Notes: generated by a model from the sequence alone, not told the origin. A stretch of DNA of 64,000 nt from Pseudo-nitzschia pungens (GCA_037355855.1 CM074765.1:1240001-1304000); one strand, 5' to 3'; positions 52,910 to 63,529 are shown, counted from the stretch's first letter. Made by a program: numbers and translations.

Positions 52910-55091
52910 AATGGAATTCCCGTGAAATGCGATCTGCGGACCGCGGATTGCCGAGGATGATCCGATGACTGACTGATTGATTGACTGATTGATTGATTCC
53001 CTCCGAAACGGATGGGGGCGAGGACGAACAGCGGCAGCAACAATCGAGTTCGCGCTGCTCGAACTTTGTGTCTTCGCCACTTCACGAGTAACCTTAACGT
53101 AACGTGCGTTGCGAACAATAACCGGTCGGTCAATCAATCTAAATCCAAATACCGTATCAATCATCAATATGACTCTCGTTGCGGAAAACGGGTAAGGTTA
53201 CCGATATGCGGCACGGGTAAACTTATTGTTTCTTATTCTTTGAGGGCGTCGCAATTATTGTCCTCGCTTGTTGCGCCGGATCACCGGTGGGAATGGGGGA
53301 TTGATTCTCGCGGATGATTCGATTCGATTCGACTCGTTTTTGGTACGATATTGGTTCGGTCTCAAAAGGAACACTAAGTCTTACTTGATCAACAAAATCA
53401 AAATCGATCGATCATCAATCCAACCGATCGCGCGGTTGGGTTGGTGCCGTAAGAAGGTTCGACATTAGTTTTTGTCCTCCGCGCCACTTCTCCCCTGTAT
53501 TCTTCTGGACCCGAGTACACATGCCCTTCTCAACGTTTGACACGCAATTGCTGGAGCGCCACATAATTACTATCAAGAGTAAAAATAGATTTGAATTATC
53601 AAATAAAAGAAATATCACAGCGAACCGCAGGGAACGAATCAAAATTACGAAGGAACCTTACCACGTAAATTATTGTAGCGTAACGGTAACCTTACGAATG
53701 AAATTGGCTCCGGCAGAACGAACCTACTACCGTGAGGTTGACGACGAACCTTACTGTAAGTTACGGTAATACTGGAGACGGTTTTTCACGCGGTTGCATT
53801 TTTGAGATGAGATGTTTTGTATGGCCCGCAAACGAGGCGAGTTCTGTGGACGAACCGGTGTTGAATCGAGATCAAAAACCCAAGATTGATTCCGGAGCAC
53901 AATAATTGGAGTCCGTCGGTTGGTTCGTCGTCAAACGCGTTTTTCATAATAACAACGTACGTTCTGTCTAGAATAAGACCTTCCCTTACGTAGTGGATCG
54001 AGTGAGTGATGATGTACGGTAAACCTTATGTCACTCTCGTTGGCAGCTGGTCGTGGAAATAAATAATGATGCCTCTCTACGGCACGTTGTTGTCCGCTTG
54101 AGGAATGATGTGTCTCCCGGGGTTAACCTTACTTACCCGACTCCTAATTTCTACTGAAACCCGGGGACAGGTCATAGGAGTTCTGTGGTGTTTGAGAGTT
54201 CTTTCAAAATCCAAGATCATACGGTAGATGAGGTTGGGTTCCCCCTTCTTCGGTACAATACGATAGTCTCTGCACGATACAGTGCATGGCGAAGTGTTGC
54301 TATCCTTACCGGTTCAAGGTTCAAGTACAAGTAACTTTTAACTTACGAGTAAGGTTAAGCTTACTCGCAAACCTTACCATAGGACCTACGTAGTAAACCT
54401 TACGTTCCCCTACCGATAGGTCGGTCGCCGGTTCGTTTGGAACATTATTTTAGAGGGATTTTGAGTGAGTGAGTGAGTGAGTGAGGGAATAGTCAGTCCG
54501 TTCGTTCTTGTGGCGTTGCCGAACCAACACTCTTATTACACGTGGAATGCGTAAGGAGCGCCTGTCAGAAGCGCGTCATTCCCCACGAAACCGTGAAACC
54601 GCGTGCAACGAGATGGTAAGGTAAGGTTACCGTACACTTCTACTTGTATCTTACTCGTGCGTAGCTTTCTGAATTTTTCAAAGAAAAAGGGAAGGGAATG
54701 AAAGGGAACCTTCGTTCCGGTTTCGGAAAACAGAAGATTGGGGGGGAGTGGGCGAGTGATGGAATGGATCGACCAACATTCCGATCTGTTCTCGACAACT
54801 CGTTGGGAATAATAAGGTTACCGCACTCGTCACTCGTACGGTACTCGTGAAGATTACTAAAGTTACCTGGATTGGTGATCACTCACAATATCTCCCATCT
54901 CACCACAGCGCTCGACTCTTTCAATCACCAACATTCAAAAGCATTCTTTCATCACTGCCCCCTCAATTTTGATTGATTGATTGATTGATTGTTGATCAAT
55001 TGCAATCCACCGATTCGCTGACCGATCGATCCATCCAGCCAGCCATCCATCCATCCTCAAGCTCCGACACGCAACAAACCGAGAAGCCCCT

Positions 55092-55125
<34 letters not shown>

Positions 55126-55140
55126 CCTGCTTGTTCTTTC

Positions 55141-55408
55141 ATGGTGGTGATTCCAACCAGTCACGCCACCACACGCCACAGCAGCATCGCACCCATCGCA
55201 AAGAAACCCACCCGAATATTCCCCGAAACCATCCTCCCGTCGTTGCTGCTGGCTCTGCTGTGCTTCCTCTCCCCGGTTTGCTTCGCCACCGGCAACACTG
55301 CTAACCACCACCACCAACAACAACAACCCTACGACACTAGCACTTCTGCTATACGTACTTCTGCTTCCACTATCACCACCAGCACAAATCAACACCAAAA
55401 TCAACACC
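55141..55408 (+). other. Possible out-of-frame N-terminal signal/anchor exon of the b5-reductase gene
   Basis: The frame from ATG 55141 encodes MVVIPTSHATTRHSSIAPIA, a hydrophobic stretch (SLLLALLCFLSPVCFA) and a His/Gln/Thr-rich spacer, and reaches the reductase in the preceding frame (+1 needed). No GT-AG intron of reasonable size lies between them. It is either the true N terminus with an indel or coincidence. Confidence 0.45.
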
Positions 55409-56476
55409 ATGGCAGGCGCGAGCTCCGCAATGGCCAAGGCGGTATCGCCCATGGTCCAGCAATCCTACAAACTCCTGCGCAAAACCCGGCTGTCCGAGGA
55501 CTCCTTTTTGCTGCGGTACGGACTCCCGGAGGGCCGGACCTTCCTGGGAACGGACCCCACCCTTCCCACCTGCATCAAGGTCGATTATTTCGGCGGCTCC
55601 ACGAACAGCGACGACAACGACAACGACCCACAAAACGCCAACGCCAAAACCCCCAAGCCCCTCCTCTCCAAATCGTACAGCCCCGTGACCCACCCCAACC
55701 AGCCCGGCCACTTCGACCTGGTCGTCAAGTCCTATCCGTACCGGGAGGGCGGCGGCGTCGGGGCCTACCTGTGCGACATGGCCGAGGGAGACTCGATTTC
55801 GGCCGCCCTCAAGAAGGAGCGAATTATGCACGGGAGCCCCGCGGTCCTGGGGCGCGGATGGAAAGAGGTGGGGCTGGTGGCCGGCGGCACGGGGATCGCC
55901 CCGCTGCTGCAGATCGCCCGGATCCTGCTGGAGAACGACGGCAGCGACAGCGACGGCCGGCCCCGGATCCATCTGCTCTTTGTCAACCACACCCCCTCGG
56001 ACATATTGGGGGTCGGGGCCATCGAGGCGCTGGCCAGGGAGCACCCCGACCACTTTTTCGTCACGTATTCCTTCACCCGATCGGAAACCGAAAGCGAAAC
56101 CGACCGTTCGTTGGAACCGGCGAGTGCCGTCCTCGGGACGGAGAGCGCGTCGCGTTTTACCACCGGCCGGGGGGACGTGGCCATGTCCCGGGCGGCGCTC
56201 CCTCCGCCGTCGTCGGTGTGCTCCTCCTCGTCGTCGGAATCGCAATCGCAATCGCAATCGCAATCGCAATCGGAAGAATCACCACCGTTGCCGCCACCCC
56301 AGAGCGATACCATGATCTTTGTCTGCGGCCGGGACGGATTCGTCGCCCACTGGGCCGGGCCCGTGACGCGGGCGCCGCCCAAACCGGACGGCAAAAAAGG
56401 GCCCAAGATCCAGGGCCCGCTGCTGGGGGTTCTGGCCGAGGCCGGATTTACGGCCGAGCAGGTCTTCAAGTATTAG
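55409..56476 (+). CDS. NADH-cytochrome b5 reductase-like flavoprotein
   Basis: 355 residues from ATG 55409 (context ACACCATGG). The FAD-domain features are KSYSPVTHPNQPGHFDLVVKSY (family R-x-Y-T/S motif with Lys in place of Arg) and GGVGAYLCDMAEGD. The NAD-binding domain has VGLVAGGTGIAPLLQIARIL, LLFVNHTPSDIL, FFVTYSFTR and the late CGRDGF (family CGPP). These are the ordered blocks of cytochrome b5 reductase, which passes electrons from NADH to cytochrome b5. Arg-to-Lys and CGPP-to-CGRD are deviations. Acidic/Asn and Ser/Gln insertions enlarge two loops. Just upstream, 55141-55405 encodes in another frame a basic N terminus and a hydrophobic segment (ILPSLLLALLCFLSPVCFA) that would make a good signal or anchor. 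Joining it needs one base removed near 55400, giving 444 residues. I list the safe start. Confidence 0.82.
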   Translation: MAGASSAMAKAVSPMVQQSYKLLRKTRLSEDSFLLRYGLPEGRTFLGTDPTLPTCIKVDYFGGSTNSDDNDNDPQNANAKTPKPLLSKSYSPVTHPNQPGHFDLVVKSYPYREGGGVGAYLCDMAEGDSISAALKKERIMHGSPAVLGRGWKEVGLVAGGTGIAPLLQIARILLENDGSDSDGRPRIHLLFVNHTPSDILGVGAIEALAREHPDHFFVTYSFTRSETESETDRSLEPASAVLGTESASRFTTGRGDVAMSRAALPPPSSVCSSSSSESQSQSQSQSQSEESPPLPPPQSDTMIFVCGRDGFVAHWAGPVTRAPPKPDGKKGPKIQGPLLGVLAEAGFTAEQVFKY

Positions 56477-57215
56477 TATTGGCATCGGTATTGGTATTAG
56501 TATTAGTATAAGTGCAGCGAACGCGGAATGCACGCATGGACGAAGGAAGGAAGGAAGGAAGGAATCAATGAATTGTAGATGACGCAACCAAAACAAAGCA
56601 CAACAAAGCAAGCAAACCGCAACGCAACGCAACGCAATGCAATAAAATACAGCATCGCAATAGCATGCAATTCGTTCGCAACGTTCAATCGTCGTCCATC
56701 CGGAACTCTCCGGCGCGCAGCACGGTGCCGCTCGCAACAAACTCCAAACGAAACGAAACCAAACGAAACGAAACCGCAAACCTTGGCGCACACCCGCGGC
56801 AGGGATGCGGTACATACCGCAACGAATGCGCGAGTCGTTGCCGCCCGCGCTGCGACTCCGGCGGACGATCTCAAACAAAAAAAACCACGGATCGCGTCCC
56901 CCTCCCGAAGGAGTTGGGCGACGAGCACGGTACCACCGATCTCGGAAGGATTCATGATTGCAAATATAATATTACAAGAAAACTTAAATATATATATATA
57001 TATATATACTATTAAAATATGTCGCATCGTATGATGCATAACATTAGCTTGGAAACTTATTAACTTTTCATTCCTAATGTAGTAAAAAAAACACTTCAAA
57101 CACCAAAAACATATAACGACGACAGCTGGGGTAGTTGTTATCACACCGTCCTGTCCTGTCATGTCATATCGTCGTCATCTCGTCATCTCGTCTCGTCTCG
57201 GTTTCGCGGACACCC
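56477..57215. other. Intergenic, tail-to-tail
   Basis: Contains a (GGAA)n run near 56543-56562, repeated CGCAACGCAACGC near 56615-56640, CGAAACCAAACG repeats near 56750-56772 and a (TA)n run at about 56990-57007. No gene is supported. The minus-strand membrane-protein gene might extend here if its last codons hide a splice donor (see that entry). Confidence 0.45.
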
Positions 57216-58796
57216 TCAAAACTCGAAGAAGCAAAAACTGACCTCGCTCGAGCAGTACGTGTCCTGTTCGGCCCCGCGCTTGGCGAGGTTGGTGATGTTC
57301 CTGAGGGACCCGACGCTCTTGAAGCTGTCGCCGAGGTTCTGGAGCTCCTGCTGGAAGCCCCCCACCCCGTCCAGCGTCCGGTTCCCGCACATGTTCCCGT
57401 CCACCGGCGGCTCCAGCGTGTCCGGACAGACCTCGCAGCCGGAAAACATAAAGAGCTCGCTCTGCACCGAGTAGCACATGCCGCCCTCCCGCAAAAAGAC
57501 CAGCACCATGATCACCGAGACCAAGAAGGGGAGGAGGGCCAGCGAGTGCAGGGCCCGGGAGTACCAGGTGCGGAGGCCCCCCTCCATCCGGACCGAGACA
57601 AAGTGCAGGACGATCGAGAGCGACTCGATGCCCAGGACCACAAAGCACTCGGTCTTGTCGGACTGATAGAGCAAGATGTAGGCGATGAGGCACCCGAAAA
57701 AGGGATTCAGCAGGGTGAGCAGATTCAGCACGCACAAGACCATCCGGGCGTTCCATCGCAAAAAGCAGCAGCAGGTCCGCTTCCACCAGCTCTGCTGCGG
57801 TGGGGGTGGAGCGCTTAGTATCCACAAAGACCGGGGGTCGGTCTCGGCGCGGCGTCTCGATTGCGTCTTCGTCTTCGATTGCGTCTTCGTCTCGTGGCAC
57901 TGCTTCGTCGGCATCGAACGTCGCGGACGGGGACTCCGATTCGTTCGGTTCCGTCGCTTCCTCGTCTTTGGATTCGGAAGGATCTTGGTCGGTTTCCGTG
58001 TCGGCTCCTTCCGGTTGGTTGGCGGACTCGTGGTTGGCGGACTCCTTTTCTTCGGTCCGGCCTTCTGTATCTTGCTCGTTGTCGTTGCGACTGCCGCTGT
58101 GATTGTCATTGTCATTGTCATTGTCATTGTCATTGTCATTGTCATTCGCATTGGTATTCTCGTTTGCATTCTCATTCGCATCGGGGTCGTTTGGATCGTT
58201 TTCCGACGCGGACCCGGATTCCTCGTCCGAGCTCGTCAGCGTTACCTCGAAGCCGACCTGGTGCTCGTCGAGAGCGTTCTCGTCGCATCCATCGTCGTCC
58301 CTGGCGCCGTCCGGTCCGTGCAACTCCAAGCGGCGGGCCTCGAAGATGCTGGGCCAGAGCGTCAGGAGGATGGCCCGTCCCAGGAACGTGATCTCGGCCG
58401 CGATGAGAAAGAAAAAGGGAATGGATGTCGTCACGGGCAGCGGGCCCATGTAAACCGTGTGCCCGCAGCAATCCTGCTTGCCGATGGTCGAGAAAAAGGC
58501 GATCGCGGTGGTGATCAGATCGAATCCCAGCTCGGCCGCAAACAGGATCCAGATCAGCACCAGGCTCTTGGGTGGGTTGACCTCGGCGTGGATCAGTTTT
58601 TCCAGGTTGATGGTGTCGCCGGTGCTGTCGTCGTCGACATCGGAAGCGGCGTCGGCATCGGCATCGAAACTCGTCGGGAAGGAATGCCGACGGCAGCTGC
58701 CAGAGCCTCGGCTCCTTCCTCTTCGATCGACGCGATCTCGTTGGTCGAGGAATCATCGCTCGTCTTGTCCTTGCGAGATTGGCTCTCGGTGAACAT
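57216..58796 (-). CDS. Multi-pass membrane protein of unknown family (two compensating frame breaks)
   Basis: The ATG at 58796 begins MFTESQSRKDKTSDDSS in one frame. Near 58675-58690 the sensible reading moves by one base (a base seems missing) into TSFDADADAASDVDDDSTGD, NLEKLIHAEVNPPKSLVLIW and two or three hydrophobic segments (ILFAAELGFDLITTAIAFF, TSIPFFFLIAAEITFLGRAIL). A very acidic Asn/Asp/Glu spacer follows (about 58300-57850). Near 57801-57810, a CCCCC run on the coding strand, one extra base leads to SWWKRTCCCFLRWNARMVL and further membrane segments (NLLTLLNPFFGCLIAYILLY; LALLPFLVSVIMVLVFL). A Cys-containing ectodomain-like tail ends at 57216. The corrected product is 526 residues. 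The last codons include GCGAG-GTCAGT, which could be a splice donor, so the true C terminus may lie elsewhere. No family recognised. Confidence 0.6.
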
Positions 58797-59750
58797 GTTG
58801 TATGTGAGTGTGTGTGTGTGTGTGTGTGTGTTTGCAACTGGAGAAAGTGAGTTTGTGAGACAATTCAAATCTCTCAAAGCAACGGTCTCCGCCGGCTACG
58901 GTAAGAAAACCTTACTGTTTCTGTACCGGTAAGATTTTTTGGTTGAGAATCTTTCTTGCCTCGTATCGCATTGTGTGTGTGACCTAGAAGGAATGAATCA
59001 CTGTTTGGCTTTTCGAGTTTTCGCGTTTTGTATTCTTCCATTCCAAATTCTATCCGCAAGCCGCACCTTCGGGCTTGGAGTCGACAAAGGGCGCATGTCT
59101 CTAGGACGCTGCCATACGACCTGGTGTTAGTATCATTAATACCAGATACTTAGCGGTGGGTACGTGTACGTACCGGTACGGACTATTACGGACTGATTGT
59201 TGAAAACGAATAACGCTCTTGCATTCTACTTGTATTATCGTGCAATGTTTGACAGATTCATTCGTGAAACGCAGCATTTGAATGTGTATTACGAAGTACA
59301 TACCATTTTCATGAGTTTGGGCATAAATAATGTCATATTTCTAATTTTAAATTCATTCGTGGTTTCGAACGAAACTGAAGGTGAATTCTGGACCTCGTGA
59401 CTCGTTCGTGACAGACAAGGACGAGCGACTAGTCAAGATCCTAAAAACGAAATCAATCTCGACATCAACACTGGGACAGGTATGGATGGTGCTTGTACGG
59501 TACCGTATGGATGATAATCTTACCCTAGAGCCGGTGGTGGGACTGCATCTCGACAAAAAACAATTCGAAAACGATTTCGATTCATCCATTCCATCCAAAC
59601 CTACCGGTAAGCTTACCGGTACGCGGCGAAGGAATCGAATCATCAACATCGTCAAACAGCCCGTCGATCGATGGAGATGGAATTGCGATCGTCCGCATTT
59701 CGAACGACGCGACAACTCACAATCAATAACCCGAGCGACAACGAAACAGA
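58797..59750. other. Divergent intergenic region
   Basis: Shared upstream region of the membrane-protein and AlkB-like genes, with a (TG)n run at 58806-58831 and TACCGGTA clusters near 58922-58930, 59172 and 59605-59620. No gene called. Confidence 0.45.
58806..58831. repeat. (TG)n dinucleotide repeat
   Basis: About twelve TG units ten bases upstream of the membrane-protein start codon; the reverse strand reads CA. Confidence 0.85.
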
Positions 59751-60512
59751 ATGAAGCGATCCGACCGACCCTTTCTCGAAAAACTGAACGCCGCTACGGC
59801 CAAGAAGGACTGCGGCCTGTATCTTTACGATGGCTTCCTGTCCCCCCGCGAAGCCCGGGACGCCTTTGACGTCCTCGTCGACGACGCGAAATTTCCCTGG
59901 GATACCGAGCCGGTCCTGTTCGGAGAAAGGCTCACCCAGCACGCCTACAAACACGATCGCGAGAAATATTCCGGGAACCAAAAGAAATCGAAAACGAAAT
60001 CGAAAACGAAATCAAACACAAAGACAAACGCCTCCGGGGAAGGCATCTCCAAACTCGAGGCCATTTGTTCCAAGATCGAGCGCGACTTTGGCGTGAGGGT
60101 TTCCTACGTCTTTTGCAATCGATTCGAGGACCCCGGCCACCGCATCGACTGGCACAAGGACACCTACGGGGAGCACATTTGCGTCCTGAGCCTGGGGTCG
60201 AAGCGCCGCATCGAATTCCGAAACAACCGAACCCGAGAGATCGATTCGGTCACGCCGGCCGCCGGTGATTTGTACGTCATGCCCCTGCGCATCAACAAGA
60301 CCCACAAGCACCGCGTGTGCTCGGCGATCCAAACCGATCCGGCGGAAGCGAGACGAGGAACCAACCGCCACGGCAGCGGTAGCAGCAGCACGAGGCTCTC
60401 CTTTGTGTTTTTCTTCGAGGCGCCCTCGTACGCGACGAAAGAGTTTCGGATCTCCAGAAAAGACCGGCTGATGGGGTACCTCGAGGAAATGAGGGAGATT
60501 GCGGGCATCTAG
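59751..60512 (+). CDS. AlkB-like 2-oxoglutarate/Fe(II)-dependent dioxygenase
   Basis: Intact 253-residue frame from the ATG at 59751. The core motif is YVFCNRFEDPGHRIDWHKDTYGEHICVLSLG, where the family N-x-Y-xDG..I.xHxD is represented with the iron ligands H and D in WHKDT (near residue 137). IEFRN, then GDLYVMPLRINKTHKHRV supplies the distal iron His, and an Arg in RLSFVFFFE probably binds 2-oxoglutarate. AlkB homologues remove alkyl groups from DNA, RNA or protein with oxygen and 2-oxoglutarate. Sequence alone does not tell which substrate. A Lys/Ser/Thr-rich insertion (KKSKTKSKTKSNTKTN, near residue 80) and a Gly/Ser loop are extra relative to bacterial AlkB (about 216 residues). No targeting peptide seen; nuclear or cytosolic location likely. 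Confidence 0.88.
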   Translation: MKRSDRPFLEKLNAATAKKDCGLYLYDGFLSPREARDAFDVLVDDAKFPWDTEPVLFGERLTQHAYKHDREKYSGNQKKSKTKSKTKSNTKTNASGEGISKLEAICSKIERDFGVRVSYVFCNRFEDPGHRIDWHKDTYGEHICVLSLGSKRRIEFRNNRTREIDSVTPAAGDLYVMPLRINKTHKHRVCSAIQTDPAEARRGTNRHGSGSSSTRLSFVFFFEAPSYATKEFRISRKDRLMGYLEEMREIAGI

Positions 60513-61015
60513 GTGTCGAGAAAGCAAAAAATAACATACGGTCAAGTAAAGTGTTGAATCAAGAACACACATTTATTTCCACAGGATTCTATTTTGAAGT
60601 ACCGTAAAGTAGTGATAGTAGTAAGGTTTATGCTACCACTATTGAATCTCTTCATGGCGCGCATCACGAACTGTTGTAGATTTACTAAGAAAGACTTGTA
60701 CGGTAGATCGACTAAACAAATTGCAGATCCACCCGACACCCGGACCGAAGTTCGTCATACTATGTATGAATGTATGTATCGTATATACATTACATATCAT
60801 ATCTGAAAGCAGAGAATCTTTCCCATGTTCGAGTTGTGTTCTTTGTTGCAGCTATCTTACCGTGCGTAACCTTATCCAATTCTCATCGAAATGATGATTT
60901 GTGATTGTCCAGATAATTACGAAGAAAACGTGTCTCGTCGAATCCCCTGGTTGCATCATTGGAGGCAGTCCTGGGCCCTGCAAAAGTGCAAATCTTCAAA
61001 CAAAACAGGTTCTTG
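60513..61015. other. Intergenic
   Basis: Between the AlkB-like gene and methyltransferase copy 2. AT-rich, with an AGTAAGGTTTATG variant near 60618 and CGTAACCTTATCC near 60860. No gene seen. Confidence 0.45.
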
Positions 61016-62570
61016 ATGCGTCCTGTCGGCGATTCGAGAAAGATCACGATGGCGTTCGAAAATACTTGCCACCACCGAATGAGTCACCATCGTCTCGCCC
61101 GGCGGTGCCGCGTTTTCATCATCTCGTCGACGTTGATGGCGATGACGATGGTGCACCACACGGTAGCCTACAGCGCCGCGATGACGAGGGCGTCCGCGGC
61201 ACCACCAAACAATGAGCGCTCCGTTTTGAATCGAGCGAAATTCCTGTCGGCTTCTGCCACCACCTTTGCCGGAGGAGCGACCGCCGGTTTTCTTTCCGCC
61301 AATTGGAATCCGGGAATGGCACACGCCGCCATTGCCAAGAAATCGAGTGCCCAGCCCTTCGACGGAAGCAACAATCCGCGATACATCGAACGAGATCTGG
61401 CCATGACCTATGGGGAAGACAAGGACGGAAACCCGCGATCCAGGGGGATCTTGGTGCGACGGTGGACGGGAGATTCGACGCCGTATCAATTTCCGGTCAC
61501 ACCACTCGAGTTCACAAAGGTGTGGCCGGAGGAATGGCCCTTTCGGGAGACGGATTTTTTTCGGAGCGATTCGAACGATGACGGATGGTTCTACAAGGTC
61601 CCTCGCCTGGTGTATCACATCGACGAACCGGCCGCCGCATCGCTGACCCAGTACTACCGCAAGAACATTCGAGCGAAATCCGACATTCTGGACATTTGTT
61701 CGTCGTGGGTCTCCCATTATCCGCTCGAGTTCCCCGAAACCATGGGGAAGATCTGTGGGACCGGGATGAACAAGTTCGAACTCGAGTTCAACGATCAGCT
61801 AACGGGTGGCTACGAAACGAAGGATCTCAACGACGATCCGACACTGCCGTACCAGGACAATTCCTTTGACGTTGTAACCTGCGTCGTATCGATTGATTAC
61901 TTGATCGAACCCATCAAGATATTGCAAGAGATCCATCGTGTGTTGCGGCCCGGAGGGAGGGTGATCATCTCACAATCCAATCGCTGTTTTCCGAGCAAGG
62001 CAATCGCAATGGTACGTCAGAGCGTCATTGCCAACTGTTGTTGTTTCCATGGTTCAATCTGATGGATTCCCCCATGTGCTGTGTTGATACGAGTACGAAT
62101 CAAAACCAGTTCACACTATCACTTCTTGTATTACTCTTATTTCCACGGCATAAACTCACTTTTTACTAATCATTGATGGCCTTGATTTCCTTTCGATTGT
62201 TCTGCGCATGCTTCACCGTGCTTACAACCATACAAATCAGTGGCTGGGAATGACTGACCGACAGCATTTGGAATTGATCAATGGTAGGTACACTTATTAG
62301 TTTTAGATTTTTCTGTTTGGACCTTCGTTGTGAATAACTGCTGCAGTGCTTATTCCCCTGAACCTGTCGTCGAGAGAATCAATCGCTCACATCATCATCA
62401 TTTCCTATTCATTTGCTCGCACCGCCACAGGATACTTTCAATATGCTGGTGGTTTCGAACCTCGCAAGGCCTTTGAGATTACGGCAACTGTACCGGACAA
62501 TGGTTGGGGTTTGTTTGGTGGAAATGATCCCATGTTTGTCATCGAGGCAACTAAGGCGAGGAATGCGTGA
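61016..62570 (+). CDS. Plastid-targeted SAM-dependent methyltransferase, copy 2
   Basis: Three exons: 61016-62011, 62241-62283 and 62431-62570, giving 392 residues. Introns of 229 and 147 nt have GTACGT...CAG and GTAGGT...CAG ends. The ATG at 61016 is the first in frame; 61049 is a second possibility. A signal-like stretch (VFIISSTLMAMTMVHHTVAYS) precedes the conserved LNRAKFLSASATTFAGGA block. The methyltransferase motifs are SDILDICSSWVSHYP, FDVVTCVVSIDYLIEP and HRVLRPGGRVIISQSNRCFP, all shared with the copy at 43418. The intron after KAIAM is in the same place in both copies. The second intron (after LIN) is present only here. The C terminus NGYFQYAGGFEPRKAFEI is nearly identical to copy 1. 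Probably a gene duplicate with the same unknown substrate. Confidence 0.86.
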
Positions 62571-62811
62571 TGAAAAATCCGAACGGCAAAGTCAATTTTC
62601 AAATTCTGATTCTACTTTGATTACACGTACGTAGCACAGCGATCTAGATTTATGATTCATACAATGCTATTAACATACATTTGTGACATGGAGGGATCGA
62701 GTCAATCTTGTAAAGGGTATGCTGTGCTGTGTGGAACGAAGGGAGAGATCAAACCGCAAAAGTTGATGCTAGTTGTACCTCTTCGCATCATGCGACCAAA
62801 CCACGGGAGTT

Positions 62812-63529
62812 TTAGAGTTCCCCGGCCGTTTGGGAGTTCTGAAGTTGCATTTTGTACCAGTAGCCCGCTCCCGCTGCCAGGATACCCGCACCCATCAAGG
62901 TCATTTGCAGCAAACCGAATCCCGGAGGTCCATGTCCGACCACGTAACCGTCCTCGTCGACAATTTTCGGAAGAAGAAGCGACTTGGGCTGGGTCCAGTC
63001 ACAGACGTCGGGCTTGTTTACAGAATCGCCGTCTTTCGAGCTCTCTAACAGGATCTGATAGATCTCATCGCCCCATTCCAATACATCCGAGTCGACGTGC
63101 TCCATTTCGTCCCACTCGAATCGTTCCTTGATCCGGCGCGATCCGGCCTCGCCCAGGTATTTGTCGACATGCCGAGGGCAGTTCTGGAAGGTTTCGTAGC
63201 AGGTGGAGCCGATTCCCAGCTACTGCATGCTGGAGTCCTTTCAGCGGCTTTTCTCCCCCCTTGCTAGCCTCTTGCAGGCGATACAAAAACCTGCCGAAGC
63301 CGCTGGGGGGCTCGCCCTCGCCGTAACTCGACGTTGCCACCAACAAAAAATCGTAATTTCTGGAGTTCACTTCATCCCACCGATCGGCCATTTCGTCTCC
63401 CTTAACGATGTCAAAGATCTTCAGGTCGTCGCTGTGTTTATCCCTCCATTCTTCGGCAATCTTTTTCGCAAAGCCTTGGGTGTTGTTCGTTTCCGAACCC
63501 CACACGAGCAGCACACGCATTGTCTTCAT
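62812..63529 (-). CDS. Tail-anchored flavodoxin-like protein (one frame break)
   Basis: The ATG at 63529 begins MKTMRVLLVWGSETNNTQGF, the FMN phosphate-binding loop (T/S-x-T-G-N-T type). ATSSYGEGEPPSGFGRF is the second flavin-contact loop. Near 63216-63223 (coding strand GTAGCTGG) the frame shifts. Removing one base continues as LGIGSTCYETFQNCPRHVDKY, the third conserved loop, then FEWDEMEHVDSDVLEWGDEI to the end. The corrected product is 238 residues, ending with a hydrophobic helix (LLQMTLMGAGILAAGAGYWY) and a short polar tail, which predicts a C-terminal membrane anchor. Flavodoxin-like proteins carry electrons with FMN. Which membrane is unknown, as no plastid signal is seen. The reading frame as given stops at 63065. 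The alignment of the frame-corrected protein to the family is so regular that a sequence error is the simplest reading. Confidence 0.83.

Larger units (their letters stand above)
52639..55140. other. Long intergenic, microsatellites and GTAAGGTTAC motifs
   Basis: No gene supported. Carries an (ATTCG/ATTGA)n array directly upstream of the HECT start, a (GGAT)n run, a (GAGT)n run near 54463-54487, and motif copies at 53192, 53686 and 54621. The section 54330-54420 contains a foldback around GAGTAAGGTTAAGCTTACTC. It serves as the divergent upstream region of the HECT and cytochrome-b5-reductase-like genes. Confidence 0.5.

Noticed and set aside
54985..56511. 508-codon plus-strand frame as a complete protein
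   Set aside because: Only its first part (signal-like) is protein-like; after 55409 it is the Arg/Pro/Gly-rich shadow of the reductase.
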